Positions 54,261 to 62,809 of a stretch of DNA of 64,000 nt are shown in pieces (position 1 is the stretch's first letter; each line of letters begins with the position of its first letter). The position numbers were made by a program, and so were the translations under genes. Source of the stretch: Cyanobacteria bacterium FACHB-471 (GTDB lineage: Bacteria > Cyanobacteriota > Cyanobacteriia > Elainellales > Elainellaceae); NCBI GenBank assembly GCA_014695345.1, contig JACJOC010000058.1:124001-188000 (forward strand), written 5' to 3'. The notes under the pieces are model-generated. The model saw nothing but the letters and a program-made list of their open reading frames with translations. It was not told where the DNA came from and ran no database searches.

Positions 54261-55220
54261 ATGCCATTTACTATTGATTCAGCGCGCAGTATTTTCCCAA
54301 ATACCTTGTCTGCTGATGCAGTACCCGCCACAATTGCTAGATTTAAGCAGCTTAGTGCCGAGGATCAACTGGCATGGACATGGTTTGCTTACCTCGAAAT
54401 GGGCAAAACAATTACTGTTGCTGCTCCGGGTGCTGCCAGTATGCAATTTGCAGAAGCAACCCTGAATCAAATTCGGCAAATGACTTTTGAAGAACAAACG
54501 CAGGTCATGTGTGACCTAGCAAACCAGGCTGATACCCCAATTTGCCGTGCCTATGGCATGTGGTCTCCAAACATCAAGCTAGGGTTTTGGTATCAGCTTG
54601 GTGTATGGATGGATCAAGGAATTGTGGCTCCAATTCCAGCGGGCTACCAGCTCTCTGCTAATGCTTCCGCAGTACTGCAAGCCGTGAGAGAACTCGACCA
54701 AGGTCAACAGATTACCGTCTTACGCAACGCTGTGATCGATATGGGATTTGACCCAAGCAAGCTAGACGATTACACCAGAGTATCTGAACCTGTTGTGGCT
54801 CCAAAGGAAAAGTCTGCCAGAACTCCAGTCAACATTGAAGGCGTGACCAATCCCACTGTGTTGAGCTACATGGATAATCTCAACGCTAATGACTTTAAAG
54901 CGCTGATTGAACTATTTGCTCCTGATGGCGCTCTGCAACCTCCTTTCCAAAGACCCATTGTCGGTAAAGATGCTGTTCTTCGATTCTTTAATGAGGAATG
55001 CCAGAACCTCAAACTCATCCCCGAACGAGGTGTGGCTGAACCCGCAGAAGACGGTTATACCCAGATAAAAGTGACAGGTAAGGTGCAAACTCCCTGGTTT
55101 GGTGCGGCTGTAGGCATGAACATGGCTTGGCGGTTCTTGCTCAATCCCGATGGCAAAATTTTCTTTGTGGCGATCGACTTATTAGCATCTCCTAAAGAAC
55201 TGTTGAATCTAGTCCGCTAG
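54261..55220 (+). CDS. ocp: Orange carotenoid protein (OCP1 type)
   Basis: Water-soluble photoreceptor that binds a ketocarotenoid. Under strong blue-green light it turns red, binds the phycobilisome and dissipates excess energy as heat. The 319 residues comprise an N-terminal all-helical domain (to about 165), a linker and a C-terminal NTF2-like domain (about 195-319). Seen are Tyr44, Trp110, Arg155 (salt bridge and phycobilisome contact), and Tyr203 and Trp290, which match the carotenoid H-bonding Tyr201 and Trp288 of Synechocystis with a two-residue offset. The sequence is very close to the OCP1 subgroup, the kind that uses FRP, encoded 312 bp downstream. Confidence 0.97.
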   Translation: MPFTIDSARSIFPNTLSADAVPATIARFKQLSAEDQLAWTWFAYLEMGKTITVAAPGAASMQFAEATLNQIRQMTFEEQTQVMCDLANQADTPICRAYGMWSPNIKLGFWYQLGVWMDQGIVAPIPAGYQLSANASAVLQAVRELDQGQQITVLRNAVIDMGFDPSKLDDYTRVSEPVVAPKEKSARTPVNIEGVTNPTVLSYMDNLNANDFKALIELFAPDGALQPPFQRPIVGKDAVLRFFNEECQNLKLIPERGVAEPAEDGYTQIKVTGKVQTPWFGAAVGMNMAWRFLLNPDGKIFFVAIDLLASPKELLNLVR

Positions 55221-55240
55221 GTTAAAACCAAGAAGTTTCG

Positions 55241-55270
55241 GGTAGGGGCGAACGGTCATTCGCCCCTACC
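55241..55270 (+). terminator. Hairpin after OCP
   Basis: A perfect 12-bp stem GGTAGGGGCGAA / TTCGCCCCTACC with a 6-nt loop, 20 bp after the OCP stop. It has no T-run and belongs to a common dispersed hairpin type (GTAGGGGCGAA). Confidence 0.6.
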
Positions 55271-55294
55271 GATTGCATGGACTAAAGTATCAAA

Positions 55295-55373
55295 TGTAGG
55301 TTGGGTGGAACAACGTGAAACCCAACGTTTGCCTAGATTCTGTTGGGTTCCGCTTTGCTTCACCCAACCCACG
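55295..55373. repeat. Dispersed repeat copy between OCP and FRP
   Basis: A 79-bp copy aligned without gaps to 32046-32124, ending GTTGGGTTCCGCTTTG...CACCCAACCCACG; halves are imperfectly self-complementary. Confidence 0.75.
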
Positions 55374-55532
55374 TTATATCAATGGTTTTTGGAGTTTTGT
55401 CAGGCAACCAGGCATCAGGATTTAAGGTAAGCGTAAAAAGGCTAGCTTCAATTTAGAAGTGAGTTTCCATAAACACATAAGAGTGCTTTTGCAAGCGGTA
55501 CTCCATCATAAAATTTTGATTTTTTAGGGTTA

Positions 55533-55865
55533 ATGATGCAAGTGAGTGATACCGACTGGTCTAAGACTGAAAAGGAAGTTGCTCAGGTGGCTTTCAAAAG
55601 AGCCTACGAGCGAGAAATTGATGCTTTGATAAAGGGAGTCCGAGAAAAAGCGAGTGCGATCGAAACCCAGGATGACATCTGGCATCTCCATGATTTTTTG
55701 AGTGCCAAAAGACATGAGATAGACGGCAAATATGATTACAGATACTCTGTTTTAATTTTTGTCTTCGCTACTTTAGTGAGAGAAGGCTTGCTGCATCTAG
55801 ACGAACTGGAAGGGTTAGGGGCAGATAAACTCACCAAAATTGCAGCGCTTACTCGCATGGGCTAG
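55533..55865 (+). CDS. frp: Fluorescence recovery protein (FRP)
   Basis: Small helical protein that binds photoactivated OCP, helps detach it from the phycobilisome and speeds its return to the orange form. The 110-residue length is right. The DIWHLHDFLSAKRHEIDGKY core contains Trp50, His53, Asp54 and Arg60 at the same numbers as in Synechocystis FRP. Its position after OCP supports the assignment. A hairpin and a dispersed repeat in the 312-bp gap suggest FRP has its own promoter rather than being co-transcribed. Confidence 0.95.
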   Translation: MMQVSDTDWSKTEKEVAQVAFKRAYEREIDALIKGVREKASAIETQDDIWHLHDFLSAKRHEIDGKYDYRYSVLIFVFATLVREGLLHLDELEGLGADKLTKIAALTRMG

Positions 55866-55928
55866 ATACCAACATCTGAAGGGCGATCGCCTACACTCGT
55901 ATGCAGACGTGTAGGGTCAGCATAGCGG

Positions 55929-58745
55929 ATGCAAAGGATTACTCAAACGCTGATTAAGTGGGTTCCTTCAGGAATTGGGGCGGGGGCAACGCTGCACTAT
56001 GCCTTAAACCAGGAATGGACACGGGCGATCGCCCTCTCCTTTATCACCGCATGTCTGTCACTCTGGGCTAAATTCAGCGGCAAGTTTATGGAAACGCTCG
56101 AAGAAGCGGCAGCTCAGCGAGGAGCTGACTCCGCCCAATGGGTGATTAGAACAGCCGATCAATTTGCCCTAACCTTACTGTCCAACTTCCAGAGCCGCTA
56201 CTATCAAAGCCTGATTTACGCCCTACGTGACTTTCGGACTCAAGGACTGAAAACCAAAGGTCCGTTTGCTCTAAATCTGGAGAAAGTGTTTGTACCCCTT
56301 CAACTTGCTCCAGAGACGACCGATAAGGTTTCTTCTGCCATGATCCCAGTTCGTCATGCGACAGAAAGCCTGGAAATTTGGGATTTTCTTGCCAAGCTAA
56401 CCGAACAATCCACCTTCAAGCGAATTGTTGTTCTGGGTCCGCCTGGTTCTGGCAAAAGCACACTGCTAGAGCATTTGACGCTCACCTATGCCCAAAAAGC
56501 GCAGACTCGCCAGCATCCGAGAGCTCCAGCGTTAATTCCCATTCTGCTTTATTTGCGAGACGTTCAAGAAGCCCTCTTCCTGGACAAAACTGGTGCAGAT
56601 TTGGTCGAAGTTCCACCCACACTGACAACACTGATTCAGCAGCAAAACGCCGTCCAGAAACTCAACCCACCTGCTGATTGGTTTGAGTCGAGACTGCGAC
56701 AGGGTAAGTGTTTAGTTTTACTCGACGGCTTGGATGAGGTCGCAGACAGCGCTCGGCGGCAGCAGGTGAGCCGCTGGGTTGACGAGCAGATGCTCAGCTA
56801 TCCCACCAATGCATTTATCGTTACTTCCCGTCCGTTTGGCTATCGCAGCGCTCCGCTTCGTCACATTGGGCTGGTGGCTGAAGTGCAGCCCTTTACGCTG
56901 AAGCAGGTTGAGCAATTTATCAACAACTGGTATTTGCAAAACGAGATCATGCGCCATCTGGGAAAGGACGACCCCGGTGTACGGCAGGTGGCACAACAGC
57001 AAGCAGGCGATCTGTTTAGCCGCATCAAACACAATCCGGCTCTAGCAGCGATGGCGCTGAATCCGCTGCTGCTGACAATGATTGCAACGGTTCACTGTTA
57101 TCAAGGCGCACTCCCAGGGCGACGGGTCGAACTCTATGCAGAAATCTGTGATGTGCTGCTGGGACGTAGACAAGACGCAAAAGGCATCGTTGAATCCTTG
57201 ACCGCTGCTCAGAAAAAACTGGTGCTGCAAGTTCTGGCGCTAAAGCGAATGCAGAAGAAAACTCGCGAATTTAAGAAAGTAACCGGATGTTTACTGATTC
57301 GCGAAAAGTTGGTGACGGTTGCAGGCTACGACGCAGATCCAGAGGACTTTTTAGAGCAAATTGAAAATATCAGTGGTTTGCTGGTGCGACGCCAGCCTGA
57401 TGTGTATGAGTTTGTCCACAAGAGTTTTCAGGAATATCTGGCCGCCGCTCAGATTAAGGAATCAAAGCAAGAGTTTTTGCTTACTCGCAACATTGATGAT
57501 CCCTGGTGGGATGAAACGATTCGCCTCTATGCCGCACAAGAGGATGCCAGTAACCTGATTTGGGCAGCGCTTGACCAGCCCAGCGTGGTTTCGTTAACGC
57601 TAGCTTATGACTGCCTGGAAGAAGGGTTAAGTGTGCAGCCAGATGTGCGGCGACAGCTAGAAGACACCTTAGAAAAAGGGCTGGAATCTGCGGATGCAGA
57701 AATCTTTAAGCTGGCAGCGGAAGTAAAACTATCGCGTCGGTTGAACAAGCTGCTGCGAATGGATGACCTGACTGAAATCGATACGGGCTACATCACCTGT
57801 GCCGAGTATCAGCTTTTTATTGATGAGAAGAATCAGTCGGGAGAAAGCTGCCAGCCCGACCACTGGCAAACGGCAAAGTTTTCACTTGGCAGAGCAATGA
57901 GTCCGATCACGGGTATTCGAGCTAGCGATGCAGAAGAGTTTTGTGAATGGCTGACGCAGCGCTCTAGCCCAATCGGGGATACCTTTTTGGAGGGCAGTTC
58001 TTCCGTATTTGTAGGGGAAGCCAGGTTTCGCTTACCCAAGCAAATTGAAGTGCAGGAGCATCCACTCCAAGCAAAACAAATTGGCTGCTGGTGTAACGCG
58101 GGCGATCGCCAACTCATCACCGGAATTGCCCCGATTCAGTGGCAACGCTGGTATAAGGCACTGGCAGAATTAGTGGAGAGCGATCGCTTCCTCATTGAAG
58201 AGTTGGATCGTGCCCTCAATCACCCTTCTGATAAAACGCTCCCTGCTTCTAGCCCACTCAATTTGCTACATCAGGCACTTGGCTTTACGGCGCATAGCAA
58301 CTTTGACCTTAACCTTGACCTGGAATTTGCCCGTTCTCGCATCATTGATTTTAAGTCTGACTTTAGTTTCCAACCAACGATTCCACTAGAGCAAGATTTG
58401 CTGGATTTGATCAAGTTAGTGGGCGATCGCACCCATAGCCTCAACTATGATTTCATAGCACAACGCGACTATGACTTAAGTCAATTTCGAGCTTATACCC
58501 TGCTCACTTCTGTGCTGTTTAAATTAATTTCAGAAGCTCACGACAAAGCAGCAAAAAGCCGAGGTTTGTTGCCTACTCAAAAACCCACCCGTCGCGAGTG
58601 TGAAGAACTGAGCCGTGAGTATCTAAGCAAAAGCAGCGAAGCATTTAATCTCTTCGCTTTCTTTGTGCTAATTGACCAACGCAGAGCCGGACAACTTCCT
58701 GCTTGGGAAAGCATTCGAATCGTAAAACAAAAAATTAACAGCTAA
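55929..58745 (+). CDS. NACHT NTPase with membrane N-terminus and FGE-like C-terminus
   Basis: A 938-residue STAND NTPase. Two hydrophobic segments near the N-terminus (about 13-50) are followed by a linker. The NACHT domain carries Walker A GPPGSGKS (about 171-178), Walker B LVLLDGLDEVAD (about 264) and VTSRP sensor 1, then helical winged regions ending in YEFVHKSFQEYLAA (about 495-508). From about 615 a formylglycine-generating-enzyme/SUMF-like domain can be seen (YITCAEYQLFID, ITGIRASDAEEFCEWL, RFRLPKQIEV), but it is degenerate. The last 200 residues are unassigned. STAND proteins of this type often sense phage or stress; here that is inference. The stop overlaps the channel gene stop by 3 bp. 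Confidence 0.85.
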   Translation: MQRITQTLIKWVPSGIGAGATLHYALNQEWTRAIALSFITACLSLWAKFSGKFMETLEEAAAQRGADSAQWVIRTADQFALTLLSNFQSRYYQSLIYALRDFRTQGLKTKGPFALNLEKVFVPLQLAPETTDKVSSAMIPVRHATESLEIWDFLAKLTEQSTFKRIVVLGPPGSGKSTLLEHLTLTYAQKAQTRQHPRAPALIPILLYLRDVQEALFLDKTGADLVEVPPTLTTLIQQQNAVQKLNPPADWFESRLRQGKCLVLLDGLDEVADSARRQQVSRWVDEQMLSYPTNAFIVTSRPFGYRSAPLRHIGLVAEVQPFTLKQVEQFINNWYLQNEIMRHLGKDDPGVRQVAQQQAGDLFSRIKHNPALAAMALNPLLLTMIATVHCYQGALPGRRVELYAEICDVLLGRRQDAKGIVESLTAAQKKLVLQVLALKRMQKKTREFKKVTGCLLIREKLVTVAGYDADPEDFLEQIENISGLLVRRQPDVYEFVHKSFQEYLAAAQIKESKQEFLLTRNIDDPWWDETIRLYAAQEDASNLIWAALDQPSVVSLTLAYDCLEEGLSVQPDVRRQLEDTLEKGLESADAEIFKLAAEVKLSRRLNKLLRMDDLTEIDTGYITCAEYQLFIDEKNQSGESCQPDHWQTAKFSLGRAMSPITGIRASDAEEFCEWLTQRSSPIGDTFLEGSSSVFVGEARFRLPKQIEVQEHPLQAKQIGCWCNAGDRQLITGIAPIQWQRWYKALAELVESDRFLIEELDRALNHPSDKTLPASSPLNLLHQALGFTAHSNFDLNLDLEFARSRIIDFKSDFSFQPTIPLEQDLLDLIKLVGDRTHSLNYDFIAQRDYDLSQFRAYTLLTSVLFKLISEAHDKAAKSRGLLPTQKPTRRECEELSREYLSKSSEAFNLFAFFVLIDQRRAGQLPAWESIRIVKQKINS

Positions 58746-59530
58746 ATCTTGCAAATGTTTCTTAACTCCGTACCGCAGATTTTACAGAACCGAGCATCCG
58801 TATCATGAGAGTCAAGCCCACATCCAGGGCAAAGAAACTCCATCTGTTTGGTCGTACTAAGCAGTTGTTTAATCAAATCACCTAACTGCCAGGGAATCAG
58901 AGCAATACCTGTCAAAATCATTAGTACGGTAAGCAGTCGTCCTACTTCAGAAATGGGTGTGACATCACCAAAGCCAACTGTTGTCATCGTTGCGACTGAG
59001 AAATAAAATGCATCCAAAAAAGTGGCAAAGTCTTCTGGATTAACCGGATGCTCAACTTGATAGATGATGCCAGAGTAGACAAAGATGATGGCAAAAAGCG
59101 TGAATAAAATTCGGGTGACAATAATGCTATCTTCACCGCTGATGTAGCCAAATTTGGTTCTTCCTTCAACGAACCTAATTAATCGTAAGATTCGGAACCA
59201 GCGAAAAATTCGAATGAATTTGATATCCACTCCAGGTATAAAAAATGGCAAAATTGCTAAAAGGTCAATGATGGAATAAAGGCTGAAAACATAACGAATC
59301 TTTTTCTCAGCACACCAAAACCGCAGCAAATATTCCACTGCAAAGACAATCAAAATTCCCGTATCAATCGCATCCAGGATTGAACGGACAGGAGCCGAAA
59401 TTGGGTAAGTTTCTGCAACAAAGATTGCCGAAGAAATTAGCACCAATCCAGTGATGACCAGGTTAACAACTCTTCCTGGAATGGTTTCAATATCTTCTAG
59501 GTAAAAGGCAATCGCTTGTCGTAACGACAT
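58742..59530 (-). CDS. Voltage-gated-type K+ channel with C-terminal zinc ribbon
   Basis: 262 residues, six membrane helices. S4 carries regularly spaced Arg (FIRIFRWFRILRLIRF, about 105-120). The pore loop has the K+ selectivity filter TVGFGD (about 186-191) between S5 and S6. After S6 a short C-terminal domain has two CxxC pairs (CPGCG...FCKICG, about 234-256), a zinc ribbon that may assist tetramer assembly or sensing. Likely an inner-membrane K+ channel; redox or zinc control is inference. It converges with the NACHT gene. Confidence 0.9.
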   Translation of the reverse strand: MSLRQAIAFYLEDIETIPGRVVNLVITGLVLISSAIFVAETYPISAPVRSILDAIDTGILIVFAVEYLLRFWCAEKKIRYVFSLYSIIDLLAILPFFIPGVDIKFIRIFRWFRILRLIRFVEGRTKFGYISGEDSIIVTRILFTLFAIIFVYSGIIYQVEHPVNPEDFATFLDAFYFSVATMTTVGFGDVTPISEVGRLLTVLMILTGIALIPWQLGDLIKQLLSTTKQMEFLCPGCGLDSHDTDARFCKICGTELRNICKI

Positions 59531-59556
59531 ATCTCAATTTCTATAGCTTCATCTTT

Positions 59557-59632
59557 GTAGGATGCGTTAGCGACAGCGTAACGCATTAATTCTTGAGGAT
59601 GGTGCGTTACGGCTTCGCCTAACACACCCTAC
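59557..59632. repeat. Dispersed GTAGG...CCCTAC inverted repeat
   Basis: About 76 bp with ends GTAGGATGCGTTAG and AACACACCCTAC and an internal GCGTTACGGCTTCGCC block, a type seen repeatedly between cyanobacterial genes. It reaches the stop codon of the O-methyltransferase. Confidence 0.65.
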
Positions 59633-60297
59633 TAGGGGCGCTTCAGGGCAAGGGTTAAGCCATCGGCGATCGCCACCATACTTAGGGTCACCCGCTGATC
59701 TTCATGCAGTTTCCGATTAAACGCACGAATGGCTTCAGTTCGCGTATCCTGCACCTGACCATCCGCCACCCGTCCCGACCACAACACGTTGTCAATTAAA
59801 ATTAGCCCCCCCGGACGCACAAGGTGCAACGCCCGCTCATAGTAGGTTTCGTAGTTGCTTTTATCGGCATCAATAAACGCAAAATCAAAGGTTTCTGCCT
59901 GCCCCTCAGCCAGAAGCTGATCCAGTGTTTCAACCGCTGGCGCAATTCGCAGGTCGATTTTGTCTGTGACTCCCGCCATTTCCCAATAGCGACGGGCGAT
60001 CGCCGTAAACTCCTCACTCACGTCACAAGCGACAACCTGCCCATTTTCCGGCAACGCCAGCGCTACAGACAATGCACTGTATCCCGTGAATACACCGACT
60101 TCCAACGTTTTTGTCGCTCCCATCAACTGCACCAGCAGCGACATAAATTGTCCTTGCTCTGGCGCAATCTGCATCTGACTCATCGGATGGCGGGCTGTTT
60201 CTTCTCGCAGCTTTAGCAAGATCTCCGGTTCTCGCAGCGAAACTGCGAGTAAATAGTCGTAGAGGCGATCGCCCAGATTCAGACTCTTATTAGTCAT
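59632..60297 (-). CDS. Class I SAM O-methyltransferase (CCoAOMT-like)
   Basis: About 221 residues from ATG 60297 (a start at 60339 would overlap the next gene more). The SAM-binding LEVGVFTGYSAL motif is followed by the metal-binding FIDADKSNY and LILIDNVLWSG blocks of the cation-dependent O-methyltransferase family. It should methylate a catechol-type hydroxyl; the substrate is unknown. Divergent from a small lipoprotein with 41 bp between starts. Confidence 0.92.
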   Translation of the reverse strand: MTNKSLNLGDRLYDYLLAVSLREPEILLKLREETARHPMSQMQIAPEQGQFMSLLVQLMGATKTLEVGVFTGYSALSVALALPENGQVVACDVSEEFTAIARRYWEMAGVTDKIDLRIAPAVETLDQLLAEGQAETFDFAFIDADKSNYETYYERALHLVRPGGLILIDNVLWSGRVADGQVQDTRTEAIRAFNRKLHEDQRVTLSMVAIADGLTLALKRP

Positions 60298-60338
60298 CGT
60301 TTTAGGTAAATCAGCGGTAAACTTTGGACGGTGAGGCA

Positions 60339-60779
60339 ATGGGAAAAGGCAAAATGTTGGCTATACGAGCAATCATAGCGATCGTGATGGTGGTGCTGCT
60401 CAGCGGTTGCGGCATCGGCGCAGGTCCAAATCAGACATTAGTGAAGCAGGCGATCGCCATTCAGGTAAGCCAAATCCAGCAAGCGTTAACTCAGCAGCTA
60501 TATTCCAGTTCCTCTCAACCACCTGAGTTTGAGGTCGATCGCGTTCATATTACCAAACGCCAGCCCCTCAAAATTCAAGATCTGGTGTCTTACCGAGTTC
60601 AGGGTACCTATGATCTAACTCTGAAGTTTCCCAACCACCGCGTAACCCAGCGAGAAAACCCATTTGAGGTGTATTTGCAACGCCAAGTCGAGGGTAAAAC
60701 CTGGCGTGTAGCTCAGCTTCAAGCAGGAGATGGGGAAAGGGGCGATCGATGGGTTACTCAACTGATTCTGACCGATTAA
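60339..60779 (+). CDS. Hypothetical small lipoprotein
   Basis: 146 residues from ATG 60339, preceded by GTGAGG. A signal peptide ends in lipobox LLSGC (Cys about 24), then a small alpha/beta domain (VKQAIAIQVSQIQQALTQQL...VSYRVQGTYDLTLKFP). A conserved-type cyanobacterial lipoprotein without assigned role. Confidence 0.78.
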   Translation: MGKGKMLAIRAIIAIVMVVLLSGCGIGAGPNQTLVKQAIAIQVSQIQQALTQQLYSSSSQPPEFEVDRVHITKRQPLKIQDLVSYRVQGTYDLTLKFPNHRVTQRENPFEVYLQRQVEGKTWRVAQLQAGDGERGDRWVTQLILTD

Positions 60780-60856
60780 TAGCTAACTCTTCAGGCTACG
60801 AGAGCCAAAACGGTAAACAGCTCGATGCCCAACCCGAATTACCTAGGCGTGGCAAT

Positions 60857-61483
60857 TTACCTGCCAGCCCTCAACACCTGCTCGGCGGTCAGCTTTAAAC
60901 CTGGAAAGGTTAAAGAGACGATGGTTTGACTGCCTCGAAACTGCTGAATTTCATACTCTCCATTGACTAGCGTACAGACAGAGAGAGTAGGTTGTTTGGG
61001 TTTTCCAATGTGTCGAGTCCCTCCTAACCCTGCATAGTCTGCAATCCAATATTCGGGAATTCCTAAAACTGCGTAATCCTCGACCTTACGGGCATAATCA
61101 TTTTGCCAGTTGCTACTTACAACTTCTGCTACAAATTCGATCGAACTACCCAACGTCAGGATCGACTGATCAAACCAAAGCGGTTCGTTGTTCAGTTCAT
61201 CTCGATTGACAACTGCAACATCAGGTCGAAATGCTGTCATGCCTGTGTTAGAAGGGCGTAATAGCCCTCGCTGGAGGACGAACCAGGGTAAGTTTGCTGT
61301 ATCGATTTGGACACAAAGCTTTGTTGTAATGAAGGCTGCGACTTCTTCATGCAAACCTGTTGGTTCCAAGTCGAAAACCTCTCCATCGATCAGTTCATAG
61401 CGGTTATCGTCACCATAATGGGCGAGAAACTCATCAAAGCTGAGTGGCTTCTGTTGTACTGGTTGGTCGATCGCGATGGACAT
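60857..61483 (-). CDS. Uma2-family endonuclease (DUF820)
   Basis: 208 residues with a PD-(D/E)xK-like core: PDVAVVNRDE, then EFVAEVVSSNWQNDYARKVEDYA holding the catalytic Glu and Lys. The FDEFLAHYGDDNRYELIDGE start and C-terminal FPGLKLTAEQVL are typical. The family is highly amplified in cyanobacteria; some copies are linked to mobile elements, but the biological role is unclear. A dead copy lies at 53.7 kb. Confidence 0.9.
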   Translation of the reverse strand: MSIAIDQPVQQKPLSFDEFLAHYGDDNRYELIDGEVFDLEPTGLHEEVAAFITTKLCVQIDTANLPWFVLQRGLLRPSNTGMTAFRPDVAVVNRDELNNEPLWFDQSILTLGSSIEFVAEVVSSNWQNDYARKVEDYAVLGIPEYWIADYAGLGGTRHIGKPKQPTLSVCTLVNGEYEIQQFRGSQTIVSLTFPGLKLTAEQVLRAGR

Positions 61484-61695
61484 AGGTCAACTTAGCCCAA
61501 TCAATGTCCTTAGTCTACCAAGCCAATCTAAGCGTAGTGTGGATATCTGCGATCGCTCATCCTTGTTCTATACAAACAATCGTTGCATTTCCGCTAGGTG
61601 AGTCCATACTGCCAACTTCTTGAGTACTGAAAATCTTGCTGTTGTGGATGCATTTTGTCTACAGACATTATTTAGACCTTCAAATACAAGATTCG
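61484..61695. other. Short intergenic
   Basis: About 210 bp, A/T-rich, no gene seen. Confidence 0.3.
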
Positions 61696-61959
61696 TCAGT
61701 CTGCTGTACTAGAACTATTAAGCTGTGTCGCAATCGTGACTTGTGGCATCGTCTCAATTAATGCTCTCAGCACTTTATTAACTGATTCCGGTGTTGTAAA
61801 AACTTTAGCAACGTCTTCGTCCAAAACTACAACCTTTAAGACTTGCTCTCCATCGCGAGCAGCAAAGCGATTGGGTTTTGCCTTCTTGTAATCAAAATAG
61901 TACTCAGTTAGAAGCTCATCATCAGAATTTTGAGACTCCTCAAAAGGCGTTTTGCTCAT
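61696..61959 (-). CDS. Small acidic protein, possible antitoxin partner
   Basis: 87 residues from ATG 61959, 10 bp after the stop of the HEPN-like gene. Features are ELLTEYYFDYKKAKPNRFAA, followed by VVVLDEDVAKVFTTPESVNKVLRALIE, the latter like a ribbon-helix-helix or dimerising antitoxin segment. I have an impression of similar small proteins in cyanobacterial toxin-antitoxin contexts but cannot name the family. Codon use is A/T-rich and the gene lacks HIP1 sites. Confidence 0.6.
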   Translation of the reverse strand: MSKTPFEESQNSDDELLTEYYFDYKKAKPNRFAARDGEQVLKVVVLDEDVAKVFTTPESVNKVLRALIETMPQVTIATQLNSSSTAD

Positions 61960-61969
61960 AATTCTAAAG

Positions 61970-62614
61970 TTACTTGATGTCAAGATCAGAATACAATCTA
62001 ATTAATAGTGATCTACCAAATTCAACAAGGTAATCACAATAGCTAAAAGTTGGAAAGATATTCAAAGAAAACCCTGTATGCTCAAGTAATTTGTGTTTTT
62101 TTAGATAGCTGAGAAAAGACGGCTCTATTGAGAAATAGTATGTGTTTCCAACCTCACTTACGAGCGATATTTCTTTCCCAGTCGATCTAAAAAGACTACC
62201 ATTAAGCCTGTTTCCAGTATGCACAAGCAGGTTGCGTAATCCTCCAATCTTGACTAACTCTTGCCAATCAGCAGAGTTAATCTCATATTTAGCTATTGTC
62301 AATAAAATCTTTCTTGACCTTCTAATACCTTTATCATGCTTAATATTCTCAGGTGCAGAGATATCTGTTTCGAAACTTTTACAAATATCTTCAAGTTGCT
62401 GCTCTACAAATGAATACCAAGTTATGACAAAACTTGAGAGGAGAAGGTCGGGAAGGTCGCGCTCCATCTCAATAAACTTATCTGTGTAATGGTCTTTGAG
62501 GAAGTAGTATTCCTCCTCTTCCATTTCTCGCGATATTTCTTCCTCATATACCTTTTCAATCTCATCTAAATGTTGGCTAAACGCTTCCTGGACTAGGTTT
62601 AGATACTTGGACAT
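61970..62614 (-). CDS. HEPN-like protein, possible RNase toxin
   Basis: About 214 residues from the Met in MSKYLNLVQEAF (ATG 62614). In-frame starts at 62668 and 62716 would add up to 34 unconserved-looking residues, and none has a clear ribosome-binding site. It is highly charged and helical (EKVYEEEISREMEEEEYY). The segment GGLRNLLVHTGNRL carries an Rx4-6H motif, the RNase active site of HEPN domains. Together with the small gene 10 bp downstream it may form a toxin-antitoxin pair. A/T-rich, no HIP1 site, so probably acquired. Confidence 0.55.
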   Translation of the reverse strand: MSKYLNLVQEAFSQHLDEIEKVYEEEISREMEEEEYYFLKDHYTDKFIEMERDLPDLLLSSFVITWYSFVEQQLEDICKSFETDISAPENIKHDKGIRRSRKILLTIAKYEINSADWQELVKIGGLRNLLVHTGNRLNGSLFRSTGKEISLVSEVGNTYYFSIEPSFLSYLKKHKLLEHTGFSLNIFPTFSYCDYLVEFGRSLLIRLYSDLDIK

Positions 62615-62809
62615 TTGATGAAATTTGTAGTTGGTCGTAAAAACTCTAATGTTGATTCCCATAGCCATATTTTTTTGGGCATTTTCGCCTGCTAATAAGC
62701 CTTTGCTACGCCTCAACAGGAGAATTAGCCATCACGAAGAGCTTATACAGATGCAGTGAACCACGTCTGTACACAATTCAAAGCAAGATATATCAAACTC
62801 CAACTAAAA

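Noticed and set aside
55929-58745. Diversity-generating retroelement target in the FGE-like region
   Set aside because: No reverse transcriptase or template repeat is visible in the window.
60324-60338. Upstream TTG start of the lipoprotein
   Set aside because: The ATG at 60339 has a better ribosome-binding site and gives a normal signal peptide.
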